A stretch of DNA of 64,000 bases from Gimesia alba (GCF_007744675.1 NZ_CP036269.1:1131501-1195500), one strand, 5' to 3'; counted from the stretch's first letter, positions 1 to 9,519 are shown. Numbers and translations: made by a program. The notes: a model not told the origin generated them from the sequence alone.

Positions 1-521
1 TCCAAAATGTACCGGAAATTCTGGCAGCCAAATATTCCTTGAATAAAGGGACCGTGATTCGTGCGGATGATCTGATGTGGGTCAGGCCTGAGAAAAACCA
101 GACAGGCATTACCGATCCCCGGCTGGTCATCGGTCGGGAGTTGACGCGAACCGTGCACCAGTCAAATGTGATGCGGAGCCAGGATCTGATGGAGGTGCCT
201 CTGATTCGAGACGGTGCCATCGTAACGGTTTATGCACGACGTGGCGGGATCAGTGTCAAAAGAGAAATGCGAGCACGCGGCACAGGGGGAATGGGTGATT
301 CAATCACACTGATTGCTCTGGAAGGCCGCGATCGATTGACGGCAACCGTCACCGGGTACAATCAGGCTGAGGTGAATTATCGGCCCGCGAGTGAAGTCCA
401 ACGTTCAGCAGGGATTCAATTCATTTCCGGTACTGCAGAACCCACCGGTTCTATTCAACGCACCGGTGGGGTCCGCAATGCAAGGGGACCAGCGATTCGA
501 AGAGGGGGAATTCGAAGATGA
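1..521 (+). CDS. flgA: Flagellar P-ring assembly chaperone FlgA, C-terminal part (5' end outside window)
   Basis: The frame is open from the window edge with no stop before position 521, so the true start lies upstream. The visible part (about 170 codons) has the SAF/ChapFlgA pattern: a lysine- and arginine-containing segment giving 'G..I...DL', then two further beta-rich repeats with 'V..V.A..G...V' character ending in the typical 'G..I.V.N' position. FlgA acts in the periplasm as chaperone for FlgI during P-ring formation. Its stop overlaps the flgH start by 4 bases (ATGA), which indicates translational coupling. Assignment is firm because flgH, flgI and flgJ follow directly. Confidence 0.9.
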   Translation, partial: QNVPEILAAKYSLNKGTVIRADDLMWVRPEKNQTGITDPRLVIGRELTRTVHQSNVMRSQDLMEVPLIRDGAIVTVYARRGGISVKREMRARGTGGMGDSITLIALEGRDRLTATVTGYNQAEVNYRPASEVQRSAGIQFISGTAEPTGSIQRTGGVRNARGPAIRRGGIRR

Positions 522-1465
522 AATGGCACACGAAAAAATGGCAGTCTCTCAGAGAGATGCAGGGAAACAGTGAGCGAATCTGCCAGCAGCAAGGGTTGTT
601 GGCAGTATTACGGGAGGCGATTTCCCTGGGATGTATCGTATTGTTTTGTTCTTCGGTAGCTCAAGCACAGTCTCCAGCAGTGCAAGGAGCAGTACAGGCA
701 AATCCAAACACGACAATTCGATCATCCCAGGGTACTTCCGCCGCCAATGACTCACAGCAAATAAAATCACCTCAAATCAAGCGACAAAGGCGAACAGAAC
801 GAGTGGCGGCCCAGGTGGATGAGTTCGGCTTTTCAGCCGAACCCTTGAGACTGACTTCGTCTCTGGCAAACACGTTTGGTCAGGGAGACTTATATACGAA
901 CTCTCCCAAGCCACCACTGATTCGAGATTATTCTCTGATTTATGTACCAGCGCCGGAACCCATTGTCGTGAAAGTTCACGATATTATTTCGATTCTGGTT
1001 GATGAAAAATCGAGTGTGACTGTGGATTCCCGTTTTAACCGGAATCGTACAGAAACATTAAAAGCCGAGTTAAAAGAGTTCATGCGAATTAATGAAATGG
1101 GGAACCTGGCACCAGCCGCCTTGGACAGTCCCAAGATCGATACTCAGCTTCAGGGACGACTGCAAAGTACAGGGCAGTTAGCAGACCGTGAAGGGATTCA
1201 GTATCGGATTGCTGCGATTGTGGTTGATATTCGGCCTAACGGGAATCTGATTCTGGAAGCTCGCAAGAGCATTCGTACCAATCGCGATGTGTGGGAGTAT
1301 CGTTTGACGGGGGAAATTCGCAGTAAAGATGTGAACCGTGACAACACTGCCTTAAGTGAAAATATTGCGAACCTGAATATTGAAAAACACCAGAGGGGCA
1401 AAGTTTATCAGAGTACGAAGCGACCGTGGGGAGTTGTTCTGTACGACTGGTTCTTTCCCTTTTAA
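518..1465 (+). CDS. flgH: Flagellar L-ring protein FlgH
   Basis: A 315-residue FlgH, the outer-membrane ring subunit of the basal body. The conserved core is visible from about residue 135 on ('VKVHDIISILVDEKSSVT', later 'L.......F.G.G...R', 'G.I.....V.I..NG.L...G.....N......L.G.IR..D'). An N-terminal hydrophobic segment at about residues 26-50 ends in an AQA-type signal peptidase I site. I do not see a good lipobox, unlike enterobacterial FlgH, which is a lipoprotein. The start overlaps the flgA stop. The protein is longer than usual because of a polar stretch between the signal and the core. Confidence 0.93.
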   Translation: MKWHTKKWQSLREMQGNSERICQQQGLLAVLREAISLGCIVLFCSSVAQAQSPAVQGAVQANPNTTIRSSQGTSAANDSQQIKSPQIKRQRRTERVAAQVDEFGFSAEPLRLTSSLANTFGQGDLYTNSPKPPLIRDYSLIYVPAPEPIVVKVHDIISILVDEKSSVTVDSRFNRNRTETLKAELKEFMRINEMGNLAPAALDSPKIDTQLQGRLQSTGQLADREGIQYRIAAIVVDIRPNGNLILEARKSIRTNRDVWEYRLTGEIRSKDVNRDNTALSENIANLNIEKHQRGKVYQSTKRPWGVVLYDWFFPF

Positions 1466-1503
1466 TCCAATGTCCTTATGTTGATCTGCCTCGGGAAGGT
1501 ATT

Positions 1504-2586
1504 ATGAAAACCCGGTCATTTAAATCTGTTGCCCTGCTGATTCTTTCGGTCGGCTTCCTACAGTGTTCTGCCACAACACTTTGGGCGCGGACACGCGTCG
1601 AAAATATCTGCACTGTTTATGGAATGAAAGAAATCAAACTGTCTGGCATGGGGCTGGTCGTCGGATTGGATGGAACCGGTGATGGTGGAAAAAATCTACC
1701 TACCATACGCAGCCTGGCAGCGGCTTTGAAACATTTAAATAATCCTGTGGTTGATTTAAAAGATCTGACTGCTGCGAATAACGTGGCGCTGGTATTGATT
1801 GAAGCCACAATCCCGGCAAGTGGAATTCGTAAAGGCCAGAAACTGGATTGTTTTGTCAGCTCGATGCTGGGAGCCAAAAGTTTGCGTGGCGGACGTCTGT
1901 TGGTCGCGCCCGCGTCGACAACGGAAATCGGAAATGAAGTTTTAGCAGGGCTCTGTTCCGGGGCTGTGATCCTGGAAGATGAAACATCCCTGGCCACCGG
2001 AAGAATTATCAATGGTCTGGTCATGGAACGGAATTTCGAGCTGCCGTTTATTGACCGTAGAACGCGTTCGATTACTCTACTGATTGACAGGCAGCATACC
2101 GGTTTTCATACCGCTAGTGAGGTGTCACGTGTCATCAACTCGGAGTTCAGCTTTGAAGCCGGGAATCAGGCGCTGGCGATTGCACAGGGACCGGGAAGAG
2201 TCTTTATTCGAATTCCCAAACAGTATATGGAGTCACCCGTTGAATTCGTTGCTGCCGTGATGGAAGTGGGCATTGATCGTCCCCATCAACAGGCGCGTGT
2301 TGTGGTGAATCCGAAATCGCAAACTGTCGTTGTGACCGGCGAAGTGGAAATCAGTCCGGTCATCATTTCACATAAAAATTTGACTGTTGGCGTTGGCAAT
2401 GTTGAGGGGGGACTACCGGGAGGCTTTGTGCCGCTCGTGGATCAGCAGGGACAGCAGAGCACGCAACGTCTGCAGCAGTTAGTCGAGGCTTTGAATCAGC
2501 TGCGGGTACCGACCGAGGATGTCATCAGCATCATTCGCGAGTTGCATCGCTCGGGAAAATTGCATGCCGAATATGACGAGCATTGA
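1504..2586 (+). CDS. flgI: Flagellar P-ring protein FlgI
   Basis: A 360-residue FlgI, the periplasmic P-ring subunit. The start ATG at 1504 follows a GGGAAGG-like ribosome site; the open frame runs further upstream, but the extension lacks a signal peptide and overlaps flgH. A signal peptide covers residues 1-28 and ends near WA-R. The mature N-terminus has the family signature 'GLVVGLDGTGDGG'. Later parts ('PASG.RKGQKLD..VSS..GA.SLRGG.L..AP') are typical. It lies 38 bases after flgH, in the same operon. Confidence 0.95.
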   Translation: MKTRSFKSVALLILSVGFLQCSATTLWARTRVENICTVYGMKEIKLSGMGLVVGLDGTGDGGKNLPTIRSLAAALKHLNNPVVDLKDLTAANNVALVLIEATIPASGIRKGQKLDCFVSSMLGAKSLRGGRLLVAPASTTEIGNEVLAGLCSGAVILEDETSLATGRIINGLVMERNFELPFIDRRTRSITLLIDRQHTGFHTASEVSRVINSEFSFEAGNQALAIAQGPGRVFIRIPKQYMESPVEFVAAVMEVGIDRPHQQARVVVNPKSQTVVVTGEVEISPVIISHKNLTVGVGNVEGGLPGGFVPLVDQQGQQSTQRLQQLVEALNQLRVPTEDVISIIRELHRSGKLHAEYDEH

Positions 2587-2646
2587 TTCCCGTTGATTTC
2601 AAACCGAGTCCGATTTTTTTTCCCCCTATTTCAGGAATAACCAGTC

Positions 2647-3021
2647 ATGACATCCCTGTCTGGAATTCAGCCATCCCTCAATCAGACATCACTGTTATCA
2701 GAGGCGACAAGCGCCCCTTCGACTTTAGATCAGGCAAAGAAAAAGTCGCCTGAACTCAAAGAAGCATTTCAGGATTTTGTCGCGGGAACGTTTTACAAGC
2801 AGATGTTCAAATCGTTGCGATCTGCACAAAATAAGCCTGCTTATTTTCATGGGGGTCAGGCGGAAGAGATGTTTCAGGCCCAGTTGGATCAGCAGATCTC
2901 AGAAGATCTGGCGAAAGGTCAGGGCAGTGCCTTCTCGGATACTCTGTTTTCCGCATTTTCACGACAAATGAACGCACAGTCGGTGAAATCTCTCGAATCG
3001 GCTCCCAGTGTAATCCCTTAA
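2647..3021 (+). CDS. flgJ: Rod-binding protein, FlgJ N-terminal domain only
   Basis: This 124-residue protein contains only the rod-binding (FlgJ N-terminal) domain. It shows 'L..AF.DFV.GTFYKQMFKSLR', the 'GG.AEEMF...LDQQ' element, and a C-terminal alpha-helical stretch. The peptidoglycan-hydrolase domain found in enterobacterial FlgJ is absent, as in many non-gamma-proteobacteria. It should cap or nucleate rod assembly in the periplasm. The start is preceded by AGGAATAA. It lies 60 bases after flgI. Confidence 0.88.
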   Translation: MTSLSGIQPSLNQTSLLSEATSAPSTLDQAKKKSPELKEAFQDFVAGTFYKQMFKSLRSAQNKPAYFHGGQAEEMFQAQLDQQISEDLAKGQGSAFSDTLFSAFSRQMNAQSVKSLESAPSVIP

Positions 3022-3085
3022 TCAGGCAGGTTTTACGCAAGGAAAAAGGATTCTGGTTAAATCAGACGCGAGAGATGGATCGATT

Positions 3086-3100
3086 GTGCCGATTATAACG
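3086..3100 (+). promoter_or_regulatory. Possible flagellar sigma-28-like -10 element before the flgN-like gene
   Basis: The 139-base gap between flgJ and the flgN-like gene contains GCCGATTA (3088-3095), close to the FliA -10 consensus GCCGATAA. No TAAA box lies at the expected 15-base spacing upstream, so this may be chance. If real, it would give flgN-flgK-flgL a late-class promoter inside the operon. Confidence 0.2.
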
Positions 3101-3160
3101 ATAGGCGATTTTCTCCGCTCTGCGGGGCGGAATATGTAATCCGGGAGAAAGGGGGCTCCC

Positions 3161-3682
3161 ATGCATGCAGAACAGACTGCGTCTACGCAGGCCAATGATC
3201 AGCAAATGCAGGGGCAGTTGGTCGGGATCATCAAAGATTTAGAACCCATCCAGACACAACTGCTCGCGCTGTATCAGGAAAAATCGAAGGCACTCAAGCA
3301 GGTTGATGTCAAACGCATTGATCAGCTGGCAGTGGTGGAAGAAGAGCTGACACGGGAACTGCAATTCGTATTGCTCCGGCGACAGCAGTTGCTTCAGGCT
3401 GCCGAACAGCGAGGTTTGCCTTCCGGTTCGTTGCAGGAACTGCTAACCGGAATGGGGGTGCCTGAAAGTGCCGCCATTTTTCAGCAAATTGACGAAGCAC
3501 AGCAGCGTTCGCAGCAATTACGACACGAAAGCTGGGTGCAGTGGATTGTTTCACAGCGGTCGTATCAGCACTACTCGCAGATTCTGGAACTGATTGCCCA
3601 TGCAGGACAAAAAGTTCCCACATATTCACGCGGACAAAATGAAAGCAGTACAGGGGGGGCGATTTTTGACGCATCTGCTTAA
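3161..3682 (+). CDS. flgN: FlgN-like flagellar export chaperone
   Basis: This 173-residue, strongly helical protein sits directly before flgK and flgL, the position expected for FlgN, the cytosolic chaperone for these two hook-associated proteins. The sequence is rich in Gln and Leu, with coiled-coil character over residues 20-120. It ends with the FlgN-like pattern 'W......S..Y...ILELIA..G....TYSR'. A GGGAGAAAGGGGG purine run precedes the ATG. The assignment rests mainly on position plus this weak pattern, because FlgN sequences diverge widely. Confidence 0.72.
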   Translation: MHAEQTASTQANDQQMQGQLVGIIKDLEPIQTQLLALYQEKSKALKQVDVKRIDQLAVVEEELTRELQFVLLRRQQLLQAAEQRGLPSGSLQELLTGMGVPESAAIFQQIDEAQQRSQQLRHESWVQWIVSQRSYQHYSQILELIAHAGQKVPTYSRGQNESSTGGAIFDASA

Positions 3683-3753
3683 GTTCTTCTCTCCAGGACG
3701 GGAGGGTCGAATCGATGTGCTAAGATCGCGTCATTCGTTACGGGATTGTTGCT

Positions 3754-5454
3754 ATGGGACTTAACGCAGCGCTATCAATGGCCAAGCAGTCGCTTGAAAT
3801 ATTCGGGACCGGGATCCAGGTATCCGGCCAGAATATTTCCAACGCGGGCACTCCCGGATATATCCGCGAAGAATTAGTTCTCAATGCCGCCGATCCATTT
3901 CGCCAGGGGGCACTCGTTCTGGGGACGGGGGTCGAAGTTTCTGGTATTCAGCAGCAGATCGATCTGTTTCTGGAAACGCGGATTCATTCTGCCAACACGG
4001 AATACTCCTCAATCGAAGAACGAAACCTGATTTATAAACAGTTAGAGGCTGAGTTAAGGGAACTAACCGAAGGGGACCTTTCCTCAGGGATGAATGAGTT
4101 TTTAGCGACCATTAATAATGTCGTGAATCAGCCGAATTCGATTCCGGATCGTGAATTTGTCATCAATGAAGCGGAAAAGTTTGCAGCCGAAATCAGCTCC
4201 TTGCGCCTGCGCGTGAATGACCTTCGAGAAGTGCAGTCTGTCAATGTCGAAAACCTGGTCAAAGAAGCCAATGAGCTGATTGATACGATCATTGAACTGA
4301 ATCCCAAAATTTCCAAACTGGAAGCTTCCGGTTTACTGCAGAGCGACGCCGGCGCACTCAGAACGCAACGTTATACTGCTCTGAATCGACTTTCCGAATT
4401 GATTCCCATTCGTTATCGCGAACGCTCTGATGGTGCCATTGATTTATTTACCGGTTCTGATTATCTGGTTCTGGCGGGATCCTCTCAGAAGCTGACGTTA
4501 CAAACGGGGACTGATCGCGGTGTGGTGACTCATGAAGTGCTACTCTCGCGGACGAACAGTAATATTTCGCGTACGGGGGGCGAGTTGAAAGGAGTGATCG
4601 AAGGCCGGGATGATATTCTGGGGAGTTTTGTCGATCAGCTGGATACATACACTTCTAATTTGATTTTTGAGTTTAACAAGATTCATGCTTCCGGCGAGGG
4701 GACGGCTGGTTTCGAACAATTGACGGCCGCGTCCAGCGCCCTTGATCCAACGGCCGCGTTGAATTCCACCCAGTCCGGACTTCCGTTTCAGGCAACGCAC
4801 GGTAGTTTCCAGATCAAGGTGACTAACAAAACAACGGGTTTGACCAACACGACCACGATTAACGTTGACCTGGATGGGATTGGCGCTGATACCACGTTAA
4901 ACAGTTTATCGGCGGCCATTGGCGGTGTAACCAATTTAAGTTCTTCTGTGTCCACAGACGGACGACTCTCGATTACCGCCGGCTCTGATTACGAGTTTCG
5001 TTTTTCGAATGATACCAGTGGTGCCTTAGCTGCGATTGGCATCAATACCCTGTTCACGGGAGCGGACTCCAGTGATATTCAAATCAATTCCGTAATCCAG
5101 CAAAATCAGCAGTTTCTGGCAACCGGTCAGGGGGGAGGTCCTTCTGACGGGAGTAATGCCGTGTTGCTGGCTGCTTTTGCTGAGAATCCCATTGATTCCC
5201 TGGGAGGCATCAGTCTGGATGGGTATTACGAAAAAGTGGTTTCGAATATTGCGCAGGCTTCAGCTTCTGAGGCCGCACTGTCCGAAGGATCGCAGGCCTT
5301 CAGGGACTCATTGCTGGGACAGCGCGAGCAGTTTTCCGGCGTTAGTATCGACGAAGAAACAATCAATGTTTTGACGTATCAGAGAGCGTATCAGTCAGCA
5401 GCGCGGCTGGTGAGCACGATTGATGAATTGTTTACGGTTTTACTGAATATTTGA
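3754..5454 (+). CDS. flgK: Flagellar hook-associated protein 1 FlgK
   Basis: A 566-residue FlgK, which with FlgL forms the hook-filament junction. The N-terminal rod/hook helix is present ('GIQVSGQNISNAGTPGYIRE', residues about 20-40), followed by 'LGTGVEVSGI'. The C-terminal D0 helix contains 'EETINVLTYQRAYQSAARLVSTIDELF'-type residues. The centre (about 340-440) is Thr/Ser/Gly-rich and variable. Length is close to usual for the family. It is preceded by the flgN-like chaperone gene and followed by flgL at a 69-base gap. Confidence 0.95.
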   Translation: MGLNAALSMAKQSLEIFGTGIQVSGQNISNAGTPGYIREELVLNAADPFRQGALVLGTGVEVSGIQQQIDLFLETRIHSANTEYSSIEERNLIYKQLEAELRELTEGDLSSGMNEFLATINNVVNQPNSIPDREFVINEAEKFAAEISSLRLRVNDLREVQSVNVENLVKEANELIDTIIELNPKISKLEASGLLQSDAGALRTQRYTALNRLSELIPIRYRERSDGAIDLFTGSDYLVLAGSSQKLTLQTGTDRGVVTHEVLLSRTNSNISRTGGELKGVIEGRDDILGSFVDQLDTYTSNLIFEFNKIHASGEGTAGFEQLTAASSALDPTAALNSTQSGLPFQATHGSFQIKVTNKTTGLTNTTTINVDLDGIGADTTLNSLSAAIGGVTNLSSSVSTDGRLSITAGSDYEFRFSNDTSGALAAIGINTLFTGADSSDIQINSVIQQNQQFLATGQGGGPSDGSNAVLLAAFAENPIDSLGGISLDGYYEKVVSNIAQASASEAALSEGSQAFRDSLLGQREQFSGVSIDEETINVLTYQRAYQSAARLVSTIDELFTVLLNI

Positions 5455-5523
5455 AAGCAAAATTTTTTGAGACCCGATCGGTTCTCAATTTCTGTTTCGT
5501 TGACTTTTTTGGTGTGATGAATC

Positions 5524-7785
5524 ATGGGTATTGGTCCTATATTGCCAGGCCGTCTGCCTTCAACAATGCTTTCCGAGCGGTTGAAGGTTTCGCTGAATGA
5601 CAATGCGCGTGAATTAGTCAATCTGCAACAACAGGTGGCCACGGGGCAATTGTTTTCCATTGCCAGCGAATCTCCCGGAGCAGCGCTGCGCACGATTATT
5701 CTGCAGTCAACGTACGAACGCCAGGCGCAGTACCAGACAAATATCGGCACCAATCTCAGTTTACTGACGATGAGCGAATCCGCTTTGGGAAGTGTAGGAG
5801 ACGCATTAAACCAGGCAAAATCCATTTCATTACTGGGCGTGGGGAATACGGTGACTGAAGCCGAGCGCGTTGCGCTGGCGAATGAAATTGCTTCACTCAG
5901 AACGCAGGTTGTGAATGCCGGCAATACGACGTTCCGGGGACAGTATCTTTTTTCCGGGAGTCAGACCAATACCACTCCCTTTGAGGAACGGGCGGACGGT
6001 CAGGTGGTTTATCATGGCGATAATCACCAGATTCAATCCTATATCGATGTGCAAACTTTATTACCCAATAACTATGACGGGATTTCCGCATTCGCTGCCA
6101 GCACGCCCGAGGTTGGCGGCGATATCAATCCTGCGTTAACTTTGCAGAGTAAAATCTCTGATTTGAACAGTGGTCGCGGTCTCAATCTGGGATCCATCAC
6201 AGTCACATTGGACAATGGTACTCCGCAGACACAAACGGTGGATCTGTCTGGTGCCGAAACCATCCAGGACCTCAAGACCGTTTTGGAAGACGCGTTTTCA
6301 GCGGGGCCTTTGACACTCACGGTGGACATTGATCCCGCTAGTCAGAATGGCCTGCGGTTCACTCCCTCCGCGGGTACGGTTGCGGTTTCCAATGTGGTGG
6401 GATCGACGTCCGCCACCGAACTGGGAATCGCCAGTACTGCGGTCGCGCAGATCAATGGGTTGGACCTCGATCCGGGAATCACGCTGCAGACGACATTGGC
6501 ATCGCTGAACGGCGGCACGGGAATTGGCTCGACCGTCGGCACTGGTCTGGTCATCAATAACGGCGGGAAAACGGAAACGATTGACCTTTCCACTGCCACT
6601 ACGATCGAAGATGTTTTTAATCTGATTCGCACACAAGACCCTGATCTCAATCTGGGTATTAATCAAAGTCAGAACGGATTGGCGATTTCGAGTCGGATCA
6701 GCGGTGCAGATTTCTCAATCGGTGAGAACAATGGAGGCACGAATGCCGCCGGTCTGGGAATTGCTACGTTCTCTGCCAGTACTCCCCTTTCCGAATTGAA
6801 TTACGGGCGGGGAGTCGATGTCGATTCCACGAATCAACTCCAGGTGATCCGACGTGATGGAACAACCATCAATCTGGACCTCAGCGGTTCGGTCACCGTG
6901 CAGGATGTGATCGACAAGATCAATGATTTTGAGACGTTCGACGGAACCACACTACTGGCGGATTTGAATCTGGGGCAGGGTGTTCCCGTGGGGGCGACCA
7001 CTCTGGATATTACGCGCCGGGATGCATCGGTGGTGAATGTGAGCCTGGCCGGTGATGCGACCGTTCAGGACGTACTGGATTCGATTAATGCCGTCGATCC
7101 GGGAAACCTGGTTGCCAGTATCGATCCCACTACGAATGCCATTCAGATCACTGATAACTCGGGGGCGGGGCCCTTGAGTATCGCCAGTAATGTGGTTTCT
7201 GATGCACTGGGGCTGGCGGTGACGGAGCCGGGGGCGATTAATACCGTGCCGCTGCAGGGGAATTTTATTCCAATCAAGCTGCAGGCCACGCTCAATACGA
7301 CGGGCAATGGTCTCACGATCTTCGATGCCTCGGGAACCGGTCCTCTGGAAATTCCTCCCATTGAAATTGCTTACGCCCTGGGCATTGATGGTGTTGAGAC
7401 CGGCACTGATCCCCTGGTGGGACTGGTCGGAAAAGAACCAAATCCAAAGGAATCCACGGGCGTCATCAGCTTACTGTCCCGGCTGGAAAAGGGCTTGAGG
7501 AATGGCGATGATCGTGAAATTGAGCGGATTGGAGTCCTGCTGGATGTCGAAATCGGTCGGATGAATCGTGTGCGGGCGGATATCGGGAGCCGAATGAAGG
7601 TTCTTGAAGAGGCGGATAACCGCCTCAAAGATCAGGAAGTCAAAATAGAAGAGGCGATTTCCAACGAATTTCACACCGATCTGACAGAAGTAATTGTCGA
7701 GATTACTCAGCGTCAGACCGCCTTTGAGGCGAATCTGAAAATCACGTCGCAGTCGCTCCAGTTGAGTCTGCTGTCCTACCTGTAA
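5524..7785 (+). CDS. flgL: Flagellar hook-associated protein 3 FlgL with an enlarged, repeat-bearing central region
   Basis: A 753-residue FlgL, more than twice the length of the E. coli protein (about 317). Both flagellin-like ends are intact: the N-terminal helix at residues 1-120 ('LQQQVATGQLFSIASESPGAA', 'ALGSVGDALNQAKSISLLGV') and the C-terminal helices at about 640-753. Between them are four copies of a flagellin hook IN-type unit beginning near residues 213, 328, 424 and 481, each with 'LN.G.G' and then 'DLS....T..DV...I'. The protein connects FlgK to the filament, and the extra domains should be exposed on the surface of the junction. The start is supported by ATG at 5524 after a short leader. 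Confidence 0.92.
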   Translation: MGIGPILPGRLPSTMLSERLKVSLNDNARELVNLQQQVATGQLFSIASESPGAALRTIILQSTYERQAQYQTNIGTNLSLLTMSESALGSVGDALNQAKSISLLGVGNTVTEAERVALANEIASLRTQVVNAGNTTFRGQYLFSGSQTNTTPFEERADGQVVYHGDNHQIQSYIDVQTLLPNNYDGISAFAASTPEVGGDINPALTLQSKISDLNSGRGLNLGSITVTLDNGTPQTQTVDLSGAETIQDLKTVLEDAFSAGPLTLTVDIDPASQNGLRFTPSAGTVAVSNVVGSTSATELGIASTAVAQINGLDLDPGITLQTTLASLNGGTGIGSTVGTGLVINNGGKTETIDLSTATTIEDVFNLIRTQDPDLNLGINQSQNGLAISSRISGADFSIGENNGGTNAAGLGIATFSASTPLSELNYGRGVDVDSTNQLQVIRRDGTTINLDLSGSVTVQDVIDKINDFETFDGTTLLADLNLGQGVPVGATTLDITRRDASVVNVSLAGDATVQDVLDSINAVDPGNLVASIDPTTNAIQITDNSGAGPLSIASNVVSDALGLAVTEPGAINTVPLQGNFIPIKLQATLNTTGNGLTIFDASGTGPLEIPPIEIAYALGIDGVETGTDPLVGLVGKEPNPKESTGVISLLSRLEKGLRNGDDREIERIGVLLDVEIGRMNRVRADIGSRMKVLEEADNRLKDQEVKIEEAISNEFHTDLTEVIVEITQRQTAFEANLKITSQSLQLSLLSYL

Positions 7786-8135
7786 TCAACTGAATTCTCT
7801 CTTCAGAATGGTGGTTCAGAGACTCCGTCTGTGATAATGTAGGGGAATTCGGGAGTGGAGAATTCAGGTATTCTGATTTCCAGATAGATCCCGAGCAAAA
7901 AAGTGGCTTTTCTGTGCTTTTTTGTGTTCCAGCTCAGATTTTCCGCCTCGCTGAAGTTGAAGAGGGACCTTAAAAAGGTTACTGTTATCCGCTCCCTTGC
8001 GATTGGTATGCGCTCGCTTTGCCGGCGTTTTTCTGATCGATACGAGGGAGATTGACTACAATTTGACATGCCTTTTTGAAGTGCATATTGACATAAGTGT
8101 AGAATATTATATCGTTTACGTTTGAGGAATGACCG
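7786..8135. other. Intergenic region before rplM
   Basis: These 350 bases separate the flagellar operon from the ribosomal genes. No convincing gene is seen. Two TTGACA hexamers (8063-8068 and 8088-8093) and an AT-rich stretch at 8101-8112 near the rplM start mark a likely promoter zone, but no pair has ideal spacing with a -10 box, so I do not fix a promoter. Confidence 0.4.
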
Positions 8136-8624
8136 GTGTCTACGACAAAAACTTATATGGCAAAAGCATCCACTGTCGACCCAAAATGGTTCGTTGTTGA
8201 TGCAGATAATCAAATTGTGGGACGTCTGGCCACAAAGATTGCGACTGTTTTAATGGGCAAGCATAAGCCCACATATACTCCCCACGTCGATACCGGGGAT
8301 TATGTGATCGTCGTAAACTGTGACAGAGTAAAGTTTTCCGGTAAGGAACTTGCTCACGACTCTCATCCCTATTTCTCATCGAAGATGCTGAATAAAGGCT
8401 ATGCTTCGTATAGTGGTTATCCCAGCGGTTTGAAAGTGGTCACTGCTGAAAAGAAACTGGAGCGAGGCCAGTCAACGCAAGTGCTTTCTGAAGCGGTTCG
8501 CCGGATGCTTCCCAAGAATAAGCTGGGGCGTCAGATGCTGAAGAAGCTCAAGTTGTTTGCAGGTCCGACTCACGAACATCAGTCGCAGCAACCTCAAGAT
8601 ATGCCAGCCCATCTGCTGCCATAA
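8136..8624 (+). CDS. rplM: 50S ribosomal protein L13
   Basis: A 162-residue L13 with the family core 'WFVVDADNQIVGRLATKIA..L.GKHKPTYTPHVDTGDYVIVVNC' and 'GYPSGLK'. I chose the GTG at 8136 because GAGGA lies 7 bases before it (8124-8128); the ATG at codon 8 is the conventional L13-type start and remains possible. The C-terminus carries a short His/Gln-rich tail. It is followed by rpsI after 70 bases, the widely conserved rplM-rpsI pair of the large and small subunits. Confidence 0.97.
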   Translation: MSTTKTYMAKASTVDPKWFVVDADNQIVGRLATKIATVLMGKHKPTYTPHVDTGDYVIVVNCDRVKFSGKELAHDSHPYFSSKMLNKGYASYSGYPSGLKVVTAEKKLERGQSTQVLSEAVRRMLPKNKLGRQMLKKLKLFAGPTHEHQSQQPQDMPAHLLP

Positions 8625-8694
8625 GTAGAATCACAGGCATACGAACTTCTATTTATTCCTTTTCAAAATAATAAGATAAGAGTAGTTGACCGTC

Positions 8695-9306
8695 ATGGAA
8701 AATGAGACTCCGGAAGAAAATGTAACAGAAGAAACGACAGAACAGCAGACGCCGGTCGAGGCGGAAACAGCGACTTCAGAAGAAGCCACTGCGGAGTCGA
8801 TGACGACCGATTCTGGCGTTCCTGAATTGACTCTGGGCTCCACTCTACCGACTGAAGGTGAAGGCGATGCGGAAGACGTCATCAAGCCAGAACCGATCAT
8901 TCGTGGTAAGCTGGACAAGCACGGTGTCGCCATGGGAACCGGACGTCGTAAGACTGCTGTGGCCCGTGTTCGAATCAAAGCTGGTTCCGGAAATCTGACG
9001 ATCAACGGCGGTTCTCTGGAAGACTATCTGAAAGTCGAACGTGATCGCCAGATGGTGGAAGCGCCTCTGAAGGCAACCGAGACATATGGTAAAGTTGATG
9101 TCTGGGTTCGCGTCAACGGCGGCGGAACCACAGGGCAGACCGGAGCGATTGTATTGGGTATCGCACGTGCTCTGGAAGCATACAATAACCAGTTCCATGA
9201 AACCTTGAGTGCAGGACGATTCTTAACACGTGACAGCCGCATGGTTGAACGTAAGAAGTTTGGTTACAAGAAAGCACGTAAGAGCTTTCAGTTCTCCAAG
9301 CGTTGA
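8695..9306 (+). CDS. rpsI: 30S ribosomal protein S9 with acidic N-terminal extension
   Basis: A 203-residue S9. The ordinary S9 domain starts near residue 77 ('GTGRRKTAVARVR') and ends with the typical basic tail 'KKFGYKKARKSFQFSKR', whose last Arg contacts P-site tRNA. The first 70 or so residues are an additional Glu/Asp/Thr-rich segment with about 20 acidic residues and no basic residue before residue 64. Bacterial S9 is usually about 130 residues. ATG at 8695 was preferred over TTG at 8686. The gene is paired with rplM and followed by a strong terminator. Confidence 0.96.
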   Translation: MENETPEENVTEETTEQQTPVEAETATSEEATAESMTTDSGVPELTLGSTLPTEGEGDAEDVIKPEPIIRGKLDKHGVAMGTGRRKTAVARVRIKAGSGNLTINGGSLEDYLKVERDRQMVEAPLKATETYGKVDVWVRVNGGGTTGQTGAIVLGIARALEAYNNQFHETLSAGRFLTRDSRMVERKKFGYKKARKSFQFSKR

Positions 9307-9363
9307 TCTGCGAATGGTTATTTTCAGGCGATGCTTCTGTGTGTTGTCTGTATGAAGTCATCG

Positions 9364-9404
9364 ACACCCTGACTGGCAACTTATTCCAGTGAGGGTGTTT
9401 TTTT
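9364..9404 (+). terminator. Rho-independent terminator after rpsI
   Basis: A 13-bp stem with one mismatch (ACACCCTGACTGG with CCAGTGAGGGTGT) and an 8-base loop is followed by eight T residues. It closes the rplM-rpsI transcript 57 bases after the rpsI stop. Confidence 0.93.
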
Positions 9405-9519
9405 ACGGTAATTCTCAGGCTGAAGACGACCGTTAATCATAATATCTGTACTGGCAGGCGCTTTGCCCAGGTCAAGTTTGTTGATCAAGCAATATCGGTA
9501 AGACAAAGGGACATCAACA

